Under the pieces are notes generated by a model that made no database searches, was not told the origin of the DNA, and saw only the letters and a program-made list of their open reading frames with translations. Below, piece by piece: positions 23,887 to 32,195 of a stretch of 64,000 nucleotides of DNA (position 1 is the first letter of the stretch; the number at the start of each line of letters is the position of its first letter). A program made the position numbers and the translations under genes. Source of the stretch: JBFLYH01 sp964630235 (GTDB taxonomy: Bacteria; Oederibacteriota; JAAXVQ01; JAUVAV01). The stretch is from positions 186,001 to 250,000 of the forward strand of contig CAZVUO010000003.1 in assembly GCA_964630235.1 (NCBI GenBank). Direction: 5' to 3'.

Positions 23887-25107
23887 GTGACGGTCTGGAT
23901 TTGGTTCGGATTGCCGCTGGCCGCCATCCTGCTGCTGGTCCTGGAAACACGCGTCCTGCACCCCCCGTCCCGGTCATTGTCCATCAGCCGCGCCTGGTTC
24001 TGGTCGGCGCTCTGGTTCGCCCTGGCTGTGCTTTTCAACTTCTCCATCTATCTTTTTTACACCGGGGCCGCGGATATCCAGCCGCGGCAGGCTGCCCTGG
24101 AATTTTTCACGGGGTTTCTGCTCGAAAAGTCGCTCAGCCTGGACAACATCTATCTCATTGCCTGGATCTTCGCTTCCCTGCGCATCTGCCTGGACTGCCA
24201 GCACCGCGTCTTGTTCTGGGGCCTGGTGGGCATGATCAGCCTGCGCTCGCTCGCCCTGGCCGGCGGCCTGTACCTCGTGCATAAAGTCGTCTGGATGGAT
24301 TATCTCTTCGGATCGCTCCTGCTCGCCACGGCGGTCAAATTGATGGTTTCGCGGCAGTCGCGCATGGACCCGCGCCGCAACCTGGCGGTTTGGCTCAGCC
24401 GGCTCTGGTTTCCGCACACCGAGGAGCAAACCGGCGGGCGCTTCTGGCTGCGGCAGTCCGGCCGACTCGCCGCGACGCCCTTGTTCTCGGCCCTGCTGCT
24501 GATCACCACCTCCAATCTGCTCTTCGCGGCGGACGCCGTGCCGGCGATCTTCGCGGTGACCAAGGACCCCTGGATCGCCCTGACCGCCAACCTGTTCGCG
24601 CTCCTGGGCCTTCGCTCCCTCTATTTCGCCCTGGCCTCGCTCATGAGCCGGCTTCGCTTCATCCGGCTCAGCCAGGTCTTCCTGCTCCTGTTCCTGGGCG
24701 TGACCTTGCTGCTGGACCCGCTCCGGCCCCTGCGCCCGCTGACCGTGCTGGCGGTCATTGGCGCGCTGGTGCTCGCGGGACTGCTGGCGTCCATCTTCGT
24801 CCCTCCCCGGCCCGGCGCCGATCCGTCTTCCCCGCTGGCTGAAGACATCGGCCATTTGACGCAGTTGACCTATTACGGATTGCGCCGCCTCGCGATCCTG
24901 CTGATCGGGACAACGGTCCTCCTGGCCGGACTGGTCATGCTGGTCACGCCCGGCCCCGGCATCGTAATGGTGATCGCCGGGTTGGGCCTTTTAGCCACGG
25001 AGGTCGGCTGGGCGCGCGTGCTGCTCAAACGCCTGAAGCAGGAAACCGGCACCCTGGCGGAAAGATTGTCGCGCTTGATTACCGGAAAAAACACCCAGGA
25101 CCGCTGA
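23887..25107 (+). CDS. TerC-PGPGW fusion membrane protein
   Basis: A 406-residue membrane protein. The first 310 residues are a TerC-family domain (FFTGFLLEKSLSLDNIYLIAWIF near residues 77-99, with conserved acidic residues inside helices; FAADAVPAIFAVT later), a family linked to manganese export. The last 75 residues are a PGPGW-type domain, with helices around TPGPGIVMVIAGLGLLATE near residues 353-371; the family tryptophan is isoleucine here. I know the two domains as separate proteins. A variable linker joins them. An exporter of manganese or calcium is plausible. Confidence 0.85.
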   Translation: MTVWIWFGLPLAAILLLVLETRVLHPPSRSLSISRAWFWSALWFALAVLFNFSIYLFYTGAADIQPRQAALEFFTGFLLEKSLSLDNIYLIAWIFASLRICLDCQHRVLFWGLVGMISLRSLALAGGLYLVHKVVWMDYLFGSLLLATAVKLMVSRQSRMDPRRNLAVWLSRLWFPHTEEQTGGRFWLRQSGRLAATPLFSALLLITTSNLLFAADAVPAIFAVTKDPWIALTANLFALLGLRSLYFALASLMSRLRFIRLSQVFLLLFLGVTLLLDPLRPLRPLTVLAVIGALVLAGLLASIFVPPRPGADPSSPLAEDIGHLTQLTYYGLRRLAILLIGTTVLLAGLVMLVTPGPGIVMVIAGLGLLATEVGWARVLLKRLKQETGTLAERLSRLITGKNTQDR

Positions 25108-25141
25108 AGGTTTTTCGGGAAAAACACCGATCGGGCGGGCT

Positions 25142-26416
25142 TTACGCGGATGCTTCCGGACCGGATTCACCGTACCGCTTGATCATGGTCAGTTGGTTGT
25201 AGGTCGGCAGGCTTTCGTATTTCACCTGATCCATCAGCTGGTTCACCAGCAGCCCGCCCACCCCGCGCTTCGCGCCCTGCACGATTTTGGACTTGAGCGA
25301 CAGGTCCTTGCGTTTGGTCACGTCGAACGGATCGCCGTAATCGCGGATCTGAATTTTAGCCTGCTTTTTTTGAAACTCCAGCCGCAGGCGTAAAATCTGC
25401 CAGGGATCGTAATCATTGCCGTGTTCGATGATGTTGAGCAGGATCTCCTCGATCGCCAGGGTCACGGAATTCGTCGTGACCTCATCCATGCCCTCTTTCT
25501 GGCAGATGCTGCTCACGGTCTGCCGGATGACCGCCAGGTAATTCACGTCCGCGTTCATCTTGATTTCAATGCCCTTGTACTGGGATTTACGGCGGCGGGC
25601 CAAGCTGCCGGGCTTGAGGGTGAACACGTGCCCCCAGTCGTCCACCCGGAATGTTTCGTCGCAGATCTCGCAGCGGTACAGATCCGGCCCCTGGACCTGA
25701 ATTTCGGTCCGGCAGGTGGGACAACGGTGGACGAGGGGAAAGGACCCTTTTTTCTCACGTTCCTTGACCGTGAGGACCAGGCTGCCGGTATGATGCCCTT
25801 CCTTGACGGTCAGGGTCTGCTCGCCGGACGCCGTCACTTTAACCTTGCCCTGCCAGGCGCCTTGCAGGAATCCCAAGAGTTCGGCGGGAAAGACCATGCC
25901 CGACGACGCCTGGAGCGAGGGATTCCCCTGATAATCCATGGCCAAATTGCCCTTGGCGTCCCGCGCCTCGACGCGGAGGAGGAATTCCTCTCCGCAGTAG
26001 ACTTCAGCCGCGGGGACCGTGACCACGAAACGGTGGAGTGTTTCCGTGATCTGGGGGGCGGCAGTCCAGATCGTGAGGGACTCCGCGTCCGGATAGATGT
26101 CCATCATGTCGTCCAGCCCGATGGATTCGAAAATTTTCTGGATTTTCCTGGTCACCCGGCAGGCTTTGATGTCGCCGTCCGGATGCGAGCGAAATTCCTG
26201 GATCATGCCGATAAAAACCCCCACACCAGCCGAACTGACATAATCGGTTGCGGCCAAATCCACGAGGACGCGGGTATGCCCTCCGGCCAAGAGCGCCGCC
26301 AGCTCCTGCTCGAAGCGCGGAGCGGTTTCGGAATCAATGGAACCGTTCGCCGTAAGGATCAGCACGCCTTCAATGTGGGGGCTGGGGTGACGGCTTAATT
26401 CGAGCAGTGAACCCAT
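25142..26416 (-). CDS. STAS / Ig-like / zinc-ribbon / HATPase fusion
   Basis: A protein of 424 residues combining parts that normally lie on separate chains. Residues 1-118: STAS domain, with the phosphorylatable serine region YVSSAGVGVFIG near residue 63. Residues 125-218: an Ig-like beta domain. Residues 233-253: a four-cysteine zinc ribbon (CPTC and CEIC). Residues 288-415: a GHKL ATPase of the RsbW/SpoIIAB type, with N-box EEILLNIIEHGN, DYGDPF and GVGGLLVNQL. This joins anti-anti-sigma factor and anti-sigma kinase in one protein. The ATG at 26416 is better spaced to GAGGG than the GTG at 26419. The downstream target is not in the window. Confidence 0.85.
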   Translation of the reverse strand: MGSLLELSRHPSPHIEGVLILTANGSIDSETAPRFEQELAALLAGGHTRVLVDLAATDYVSSAGVGVFIGMIQEFRSHPDGDIKACRVTRKIQKIFESIGLDDMMDIYPDAESLTIWTAAPQITETLHRFVVTVPAAEVYCGEEFLLRVEARDAKGNLAMDYQGNPSLQASSGMVFPAELLGFLQGAWQGKVKVTASGEQTLTVKEGHHTGSLVLTVKEREKKGSFPLVHRCPTCRTEIQVQGPDLYRCEICDETFRVDDWGHVFTLKPGSLARRRKSQYKGIEIKMNADVNYLAVIRQTVSSICQKEGMDEVTTNSVTLAIEEILLNIIEHGNDYDPWQILRLRLEFQKKQAKIQIRDYGDPFDVTKRKDLSLKSKIVQGAKRGVGGLLVNQLMDQVKYESLPTYNQLTMIKRYGESGPEASA

Positions 26417-26467
26417 CACGATCCCTCTCTTTCCGAACCGATGTCGCGAAATCCGCCCGCGCCCGGG

Positions 26468-28075
26468 TCAACGTCCCGTGCGAAGCCCTTGGCGCAGGCG
26501 GTTGCTGAGTTTGCTGACCGTACGCTTATCGCCCAGCGCCTGGGCGATTTCCAGCTGGTTGCTCTCCACCCACGCGGGTAAATTTTCCACCAGGAGTTTT
26601 CCGACCATTTCGACGGATGCAGGGCCGGCCAGATAGGCTCCGATACTGGGTGCATGCACGGCAAAAAAATCGGCCGGTGCTTCCGTCACCTGATCCCCGG
26701 CCGGCACCGTCTGGCGCCAATGCGCTTCACACTGTTCCTGCTCGGCGCCAAAAATCTGGCGTTCGACCTTGGCCAGGAAATCCTGGGCTTCATCGCCCCG
26801 CAGATAGGGATACCGCTGAAGGTAATCCACGACCAGCCGCAGTTGGAAAACGCGCAAGGCAATTTCCGCCTCCCCGCCCAGCCTCGGATGCTCCAACGGG
26901 ATTCTGACCCCTGTCTGCCGGTTCTGGCGGTTGAAGCGCCGGATACCGTCCACCCAGGCCGCGAACCATTCTTGCCTCAGCTGTGCGAGCCCCAAACTAA
27001 GATCCTCGGGAATGGACCGCGCTTCGCCCGGACCGCGGTTGGCGCGGGCTAGAGGCACAGGCGGCTGCACCGCGCGCACGTTCGGACGCGGTGCTGGCGC
27101 GGCTTCGCGTGCCGGTGGTGTTTCCTCGCGCGCAACTGGCGCTTCCTCGCGCGCAACCGATGTTTCCTCGCGCGCAACCGGAGCTTCCTCGCGCGCTTCC
27201 TCCACCTCTACCGGTGCCACCCAAGCCGGCGCCTCTTGCCGGGTAGCGGACCCTTCCATTACCGGGGAACTCAGGAGCGTGCCTTCCGCAGGGGCGGCAA
27301 ATTCCGGTTGTGCGGCCGGGGACGCGGCAGGTTCTTCAGGCTCCCATTGGGGAGGGGACGGTGAGGAAACTTCAGGCGCGGCGGTCTCGGCCGCCTCTGA
27401 TGGCCCGGCCGCGGATTCCGCAGGCTGGACAGCCTCGGAGCGGGATTCACCTGGCTTCTCCGCGTCCATTTCAGGCGTTGGTTCCGCGGCGGATTCCGGC
27501 GCAGACTCAGACACGGCCGCAATCGCCGGTTCAGGTCCGGGTTGAGGAGCAAACTCGGCCACCGGTTTGGCTTCGGACGCATCGGGAAGTTCCAGAGCTT
27601 CCTCCGCTTTTTCCGCCGGCGCGGCGACAAGCGTGACTGCTGTTTCGGCCGCGGCCGGCGTCTCGGCCGGCGCGGGTTCGGAAATTTCCGGAGGGACAGG
27701 CGCCGGCGCCTGGTCAGGAGCCTCGGCCGGGCGGACGGCCGTTTCCGCGGGCAGGGGCTGCGCGGGTTCAACTGTCTGGGGCGCGGGTTCAACTGTCTGG
27801 GGCGCAGGTTTGGACTGCAGGATTTTGGGCAGCTCGGGTTTGGGCGGTTCGATTGGCGCCAGCGGCGCTTTAACGGCAGGGGACGCGGCCGCCGCAACGG
27901 CCGTTTTGGCTCCCGCGGGTTTATTCAGGGAGATGGCGATCAGGACCAGGGCGACCACGGTCAGGACGGCGATAAAAATAAAAGCTGTGCTGAATGAGAC
28001 GATCTGCAGCCCCATCATGACCAGAAAAACACCGATGACCAGGAAAAGCGCGAGAATGATGTTTCCGGGTTTCAC
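26468..28075 (-). CDS. Membrane-anchored Pro/Ala/Glu-rich protein
   Basis: A 535-residue protein of unknown family. Two hydrophobic helices near the N-terminus (about residues 6-23 and 29-48) anchor it. Residues 55-345 are low complexity, rich in Pro, Ala and Glu, with short repeats (PQTVEPA twice, then AREE(A/T)xV heptads). The last 180 residues look folded and helical, with LGLAQLRQEWFAAWVDGIRRFNRQNRQTG at the start. It starts with GTG, preceded by AAGGAG. It lies 51 bases upstream of the STAS/kinase gene on the same strand, so the two may work together. An elongated envelope-spanning or scaffold protein is plausible. Confidence 0.7.
   Translation of the reverse strand: MKPGNIILALFLVIGVFLVMMGLQIVSFSTAFIFIAVLTVVALVLIAISLNKPAGAKTAVAAAASPAVKAPLAPIEPPKPELPKILQSKPAPQTVEPAPQTVEPAQPLPAETAVRPAEAPDQAPAPVPPEISEPAPAETPAAAETAVTLVAAPAEKAEEALELPDASEAKPVAEFAPQPGPEPAIAAVSESAPESAAEPTPEMDAEKPGESRSEAVQPAESAAGPSEAAETAAPEVSSPSPPQWEPEEPAASPAAQPEFAAPAEGTLLSSPVMEGSATRQEAPAWVAPVEVEEAREEAPVAREETSVAREEAPVAREETPPAREAAPAPRPNVRAVQPPVPLARANRGPGEARSIPEDLSLGLAQLRQEWFAAWVDGIRRFNRQNRQTGVRIPLEHPRLGGEAEIALRVFQLRLVVDYLQRYPYLRGDEAQDFLAKVERQIFGAEQEQCEAHWRQTVPAGDQVTEAPADFFAVHAPSIGAYLAGPASVEMVGKLLVENLPAWVESNQLEIAQALGDKRTVSKLSNRLRQGLRTGR
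27122..27205. repeat. 21-base coding minisatellite
   Basis: TTCCTCGCGCGC recurs at 27122, 27143, 27164 and 27185, an exact 21-base period. It encodes the 7-residue AREExxV repeat of the Pro/Ala-rich protein. Such units expand and shrink easily, so copy number may vary between strains. Confidence 0.8.
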
Positions 28076-28257
28076 GCCGCAGCTCCTTCTTGCTGCACAG
28101 CCAGGGTGTTTCCCCCGGCCGCGGCTGGTTCCGAGATTTTAATCCTAGCACATTTTTGAAAATCCGCAAAGTATTGGATTTTTTACCGTCGGGAAGCAAG
28201 CTGAAAAGTGCTAAAATTAATCCGACCGGCCCTTGCCCGGCTAAGGAGTCAAACGGC

Positions 28258-29229
28258 ATGAAACGGATCAGACCCGCCGTCTTGTCAACGCCCGCGGGAC
28301 GGAAATCGTCACCAGCCAAAAAAATCAAACTCATTTTCAACCCCCAGTCCGGTTCCGGCCCGATGCGCGCGGAAAACCAAACCCTGACCCAGGCTAAAAT
28401 CCAGTCCCCCCAGGTTTATCTGCGGCGGATCCTCGGCGCCTTGCGCGCCCAGGGGTTGAACACCGAAGTCTTGCTAACGCTCTCCCCCAGCGCGGCGACA
28501 GCCGCGGCCCGCCACTGCGCGAAATCCGGCTACGATCTGGTCATCGCGGTGGGCGGCGACGGAACCATCAATGCCGTGATCAACGGCCTGGCCGGTTCCC
28601 GGACCGCGCTGGGCGTCATCCCGGCCGGGACCGTCAACCTGTTCAGCCTGCAAATGAACATCCCGCTGGACCTGGATGAAGCGTGCCGCCGTTTGGCTCG
28701 GGGGCGGCGGATCACCATTGACCTGGGGCGGGTGAACGGGCACTACTTCACCTGCATGGCGGGCGTGGGCTTCGACGCGTTCGTCATCAAAACCACCGAC
28801 TGGAGGCTGAAGCGGCTGACCGGCGCGTTCGCCTATCTGGTGGCGGGAATCGCCGCGTTTTTCCTGTACCCTTTCCGGCAAGTGTGGGTCCGCATTGACG
28901 GTCAGCCTGAACCCCTCCGCGGGTACCTGGTCATCGCCGGCAACGTCAAATACTACGGGGGCAACATGGTTCTGCTGCCGCGCGCGGACCTGCAGGACGG
29001 CAAATTGGACGTGTGCATTTTCAAGCGCCGGAGCTTTCTGAACTTTCTCGGCTACCTCTGGGGGCTGCAGCAGGGCGCACTGGATAAATTCCTGGATGTC
29101 GCTTATCTGCAGTGCCGCCGCGTCACCGTGCTCAACCGGCGCCAGCACTTGCAGCTGGACGGTGAATACATCGGACATCTGCCGGTGGATATCGAAGTGG
29201 TGCCCCAAGGCCTGCGTGTGGTAGTATAG
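28258..29229 (+). CDS. Diacylglycerol/lipid kinase family protein
   Basis: A 324-residue protein of the DAGK/YegS/sphingosine kinase family, which phosphorylates a lipid hydroxyl. It shows KLIFNPQSGSG near residues 26-36, the nucleotide-binding VAVGGDGTINAVINGL, and the C-terminal LQLDGEYIGHLPVDIEV. The ATG at 28258 has AAGGAG nine bases upstream; the longer open frame to 28090 is not supported. It is divergent from the Pro/Ala-rich gene and is followed by PilZ. Confidence 0.92.
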   Translation: MKRIRPAVLSTPAGRKSSPAKKIKLIFNPQSGSGPMRAENQTLTQAKIQSPQVYLRRILGALRAQGLNTEVLLTLSPSAATAAARHCAKSGYDLVIAVGGDGTINAVINGLAGSRTALGVIPAGTVNLFSLQMNIPLDLDEACRRLARGRRITIDLGRVNGHYFTCMAGVGFDAFVIKTTDWRLKRLTGAFAYLVAGIAAFFLYPFRQVWVRIDGQPEPLRGYLVIAGNVKYYGGNMVLLPRADLQDGKLDVCIFKRRSFLNFLGYLWGLQQGALDKFLDVAYLQCRRVTVLNRRQHLQLDGEYIGHLPVDIEVVPQGLRVVV

Positions 29230-29270
29230 GAACAGGCGGACGGATCCGCCCCTGAAGGGAGCCTGACACC

Positions 29271-29723
29271 ATGGATGACCGGAAGATTTTAAAAGGCGAA
29301 ATGGTGGTGGAAGCCCGCAGATATCCGCGCATCCCCCTCAAGATGAAGATCAAATACCGCATCCTGATCCACGGTCAGAAGGCCCGGTTTGAGTTCAGCC
29401 ACAGCCTGGCGGACGATTTGGGAGCCAAGGGGCTGGCCATGAGCAGCCAATATCCGCTGGAAAGCGGCCAGCTTCTCACGTTGACCCTTTTTCTGCCTCC
29501 GCAATCCAAACGCCGGGAACTCGTGGACGCCAGTGTGTTCAAGGAAGAGGAGTGCGACCAGATCAGCGTGCTGGCCCGCGTGGCCTGGTCCAAACCCCGC
29601 GACAAGGGACGACACGCGGTGGGCGTCGAGTTTCTGGACCTCGAACCGTCGGACCGCAAGACTCTGAAACGCTTTCTGGTGGATTTCGAACTGGACGATA
29701 TGAACTCGCCCCTGTATATCTAA
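29271..29723 (+). CDS. PilZ-domain protein
   Basis: A 150-residue PilZ-domain protein, a likely receptor for cyclic di-GMP. The RxxxR motif is present as RRYPR near residues 13-17. The second motif, usually (D/N)xSxxG, reads DLGAKG, with glycine in place of serine, so nucleotide binding may be altered. The C-terminal HAVGVEFLDL strand is typical. No cyclic-di-GMP enzyme is in the window. The gene is 41 bases downstream of the lipid kinase and probably co-transcribed. Confidence 0.82.
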   Translation: MDDRKILKGEMVVEARRYPRIPLKMKIKYRILIHGQKARFEFSHSLADDLGAKGLAMSSQYPLESGQLLTLTLFLPPQSKRRELVDASVFKEEECDQISVLARVAWSKPRDKGRHAVGVEFLDLEPSDRKTLKRFLVDFELDDMNSPLYI

Positions 29724-29746
29724 CAGGCTGCTGAGCGGGCGGCCCT

Positions 29747-30670
29747 TCACTTTTCCCGGGGACGCTTGGCCTCCAGCTCGGCCAGTAAGTCCGCGGCCAG
29801 ATCGCGGTCCAAAGCCTTGAGCCGCTCGGCGTCCGCTTGAACCAGGTCCCACTGCTTGGCCTGCAGATGCGCCAATCCCAAACCGTAATGCGCTTCCGCC
29901 AAATTCGGATCCAGCGCCACCGCGGTGTCCCAGGCCTGCTGGGCGGCCTTGCGCTCTTTCTGCTCGAATTTGACGTATCCCAGCTCATTCCAGGTTTTCG
30001 CGTTCTTGGGTTCCGCCTTGGTGGCGGCCGTAAAAGCGGCCGCCGCCTGCTCCCACTGTCCCTGCTTGCGGTACGCGTTGCCCAACGCGTAATGCGCCTC
30101 GCCGTCGCGCTTGCCCAGTTCCACCGCCTTTCGCAAGGCCGACACCGCGGTCCGGTATTGGCCCTGGTAATAGCGCCCCAGTCCAAGCTGATAATGCGCC
30201 GCAGCCAGGCGGGAATCGTTCTGAATCGCGGTCTCCAGCGATTTGACCGCCTCCGCAACTTTCTGTTCCTGCAGCTGGATCGTGCCCAAACCCAGATGCG
30301 CCTTGGCGTGGCGGGGGTCAATCTCCGCCGCCCGCTGAAACGCGGTTCTCGCCTGTTCCAGCCGTTTGAGGCCGTACTGTACGGCGCCCAGGGAATAGTG
30401 GGCCGCGGCGAAATCCGGTTTCAGCTCCGTGGCCCGTTTCAGGGCGTTCACCGCGTCCAGCGGTTTTCCTTCCCTGGCCAGCGCTTTTCCCAGCTCATAC
30501 TGGAGGCCGGCTTGATCCGGCGCGGTTGCCGCTTCCTGGCGCCATTCCGCGGCGGACTTGGGTGTTTTTGACGCCTTGCTTTGGGCCGCCCATCCCGCGG
30601 CCGCCGCGCCCATCATCGCGAACCACCCGAGCCCCAGCACAAGCAGCGTACGACGATCTGCGAATCTCAT
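29747..30670 (-). CDS. Exported TPR-repeat protein
   Basis: A 307-residue protein with an N-terminal signal or anchor segment (LLVLGLGWFAMMGAAAAGWAA) followed by about seven TPR units of 34 residues, recognisable by repeated AxxxLGxxxxxxGxxxxAxxxFxxAxxxxP patterns. It probably acts as a protein-protein adaptor in the periplasm. The start at 30670 follows AGGAGAGG; the longer frame upstream runs through the dispersed repeat and is not coding. It converges with PilZ, 23 bases apart. Confidence 0.85.
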   Translation of the reverse strand: MRFADRRTLLVLGLGWFAMMGAAAAGWAAQSKASKTPKSAAEWRQEAATAPDQAGLQYELGKALAREGKPLDAVNALKRATELKPDFAAAHYSLGAVQYGLKRLEQARTAFQRAAEIDPRHAKAHLGLGTIQLQEQKVAEAVKSLETAIQNDSRLAAAHYQLGLGRYYQGQYRTAVSALRKAVELGKRDGEAHYALGNAYRKQGQWEQAAAAFTAATKAEPKNAKTWNELGYVKFEQKERKAAQQAWDTAVALDPNLAEAHYGLGLAHLQAKQWDLVQADAERLKALDRDLAADLLAELEAKRPREK

Positions 30671-30682
30671 GTCCCTCTCCTG

Positions 30683-30790
30683 TGGAGTGATCCCCCGGAC
30701 TAAAGTTCCCCGCAAGGGGGACCAAAGGCCGGGGCTCCCTCCCTCCGCAAAAAATCCCGCACATCCTCCCGAAGGTCCTGCGGAGAGATT
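30683..30790 (-). repeat. Dispersed structured leader repeat, copy B
   Basis: About 108 bases matching 15571-15677 on the same strand, ending 12 bases before the ATG of the TPR gene. On the minus strand CTCCGCA can pair with TGCGGAG across about 30 bases, followed by a TCCCC...GGGGA hairpin. Differences from copy A preserve both stems. It is too short for an insertion sequence and has no long open frame shared with copy A. Confidence 0.65.
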
Positions 30791-30870
30791 GAAAATCATC
30801 TGCGCCCAACGGCCGCCGTGAGGATTTTACCCTTAACGCGCCGGCCTGCCAAATTGTTTTTCGGGCTGTC

Positions 30871-31431
30871 TTACGCGAGGTGATCGAGAAGAATTTTGAC
30901 CCCGATGCCGATTAACAGGAGCCCGCCTAAAATTTCCATGCGTTCGCCGAACGTCAGGCCCACGCGGCAGCCGAGGAGCAAGCCCGCCAGCGTCATGAGG
31001 AAGGCCGCCGCGCCGATCAGCAGCGCCGGCCCCCAGATGGCGAGGTTCAGCAGTGAAAAACCGAACCCCACGGCCAGCGCGTCAATGCTGGTGGCCACGG
31101 CCAGCGTGAAAAGCACCCACCCGCGCGTCGGGTCCTCGGCTTTCCATCCGGCCTGGCCAGGATGCAATCCTCCCCAAACCATGCGCCCGCCGACGAACAG
31201 AAGAAGGCCGAACGCCACCCAGTGGTCCAGGGCCCGCAGGACGCCGGTCAGCGTCTGTCCGCCCAGCCAGCCTAGGACCGGCATGGCGAACTGGAAGCCC
31301 CCGAAGGCCAGGGCCATGCGGCCGGCCTGGCGCCAGGTCACCCGGCACAGTTTGACGCCGGCGGCCACGGCCACGGCGAAGGCGTCCATCCCCAACCCGA
31401 CCGCGATGACGAGCAGCGTCCACTTGGTCAT
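30871..31431 (-). CDS. mntP: Manganese efflux pump MntP
   Basis: A 186-residue membrane protein with six helices in two related halves. The two DAFAVAVAAG and SIDALAVGFGF motifs place acidic residues inside helices 1 and 4, as in MntP, which exports manganese. Length is normal. The ATG at 31431 lies 11 bases after the rhomboid stop; the longer frame overlaps that gene. I saw no manganese riboswitch directly upstream because the gene is second in its transcript. Confidence 0.92.
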   Translation of the reverse strand: MTKWTLLVIAVGLGMDAFAVAVAAGVKLCRVTWRQAGRMALAFGGFQFAMPVLGWLGGQTLTGVLRALDHWVAFGLLLFVGGRMVWGGLHPGQAGWKAEDPTRGWVLFTLAVATSIDALAVGFGFSLLNLAIWGPALLIGAAAFLMTLAGLLLGCRVGLTFGERMEILGGLLLIGIGVKILLDHLA

Positions 31432-31442
31432 GCGCGCATCCC

Positions 31443-32153
31443 CTAGTCGAAACGGATATACCCGCGATGGCGGCGGGGCCAGTAATCCGAAGTCCGCGGG
31501 CGCCGGTCGCGCCTTTGCAGGACCAGCACCAATCCGATCCCCGCGAGGAATCCACCGATATGCGCCCACCAGGCCACGCCGCTTTGCCCGGTCATGCCGG
31601 TGGCCATCAGGCCCATGAGATACTGCTGAACAAACCAGAACGCCAGAAAAAAGAAAGCCGGCAGCTGGATGAACTCCAGGAAGATGATCACCGGCACCAG
31701 GGTCAGGATCCGGGCCGTGGGATAGAGAATGAAATAAGCTCCCAGCACCCCGGCAATCGCGCCGGAAGCGCCGATCGTTGGAATGGGCTGGCCCGGGTGG
31801 TTCCAGGCCTGGGCCAGACCAGCCGCCACACCGCACGCCAGGTAGAAAAACAGAAAGCGGCCGTGTCCCAGGCGGTCTTCCACGTTGTCCCCGAAAATCC
31901 AGAGGTACCAGAGATTGCTGAGCAGATGCAGCCAGCCGCCGTGCAAAAACTGGGAGGTCAGCAGACTGGGCCCGACCTGCGCCAGCCCCTCGGTCCATAA
32001 CCGGACCGGAATGAACCCGTACTGATAGAGGAAAGGCTCCGCCGCCGAACCCAGGTTGCGCGTCAGCAAAAAAGCCGCGGCGTTGACCGCGATCAGTCCA
32101 TAGGTGACGAACGGAACGGTCTGCGAGGGAACATTGTCCCGCAAGGGAATCAT
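31443..32153 (-). CDS. Rhomboid-family intramembrane protease
   Basis: A 236-residue membrane protein of the bacterial rhomboid family that cleaves substrate helices within the membrane. The catalytic serine lies in GASGAIAGVLGAYF near residues 110-123 and the histidine in AHIGGFLAG near residue 205. SQFLHGGWLHLLSNLWYLWIFGDNVEDRLG matches the conserved loop and helix 2. About seven helices are present. It is followed closely by mntP. Confidence 0.93.
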   Translation of the reverse strand: MIPLRDNVPSQTVPFVTYGLIAVNAAAFLLTRNLGSAAEPFLYQYGFIPVRLWTEGLAQVGPSLLTSQFLHGGWLHLLSNLWYLWIFGDNVEDRLGHGRFLFFYLACGVAAGLAQAWNHPGQPIPTIGASGAIAGVLGAYFILYPTARILTLVPVIIFLEFIQLPAFFFLAFWFVQQYLMGLMATGMTGQSGVAWWAHIGGFLAGIGLVLVLQRRDRRPRTSDYWPRRHRGYIRFD

Positions 32154-32195
32154 GAGGGGTGGAGATTCCTTCCTGAACTCACCGGCGATCCGGGT

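Noticed and set aside
27122..27205. Short regular repeat considered as a CRISPR array
   Set aside because: The 21-base units are contiguous, have no spacers, and lie in frame inside a coding sequence.
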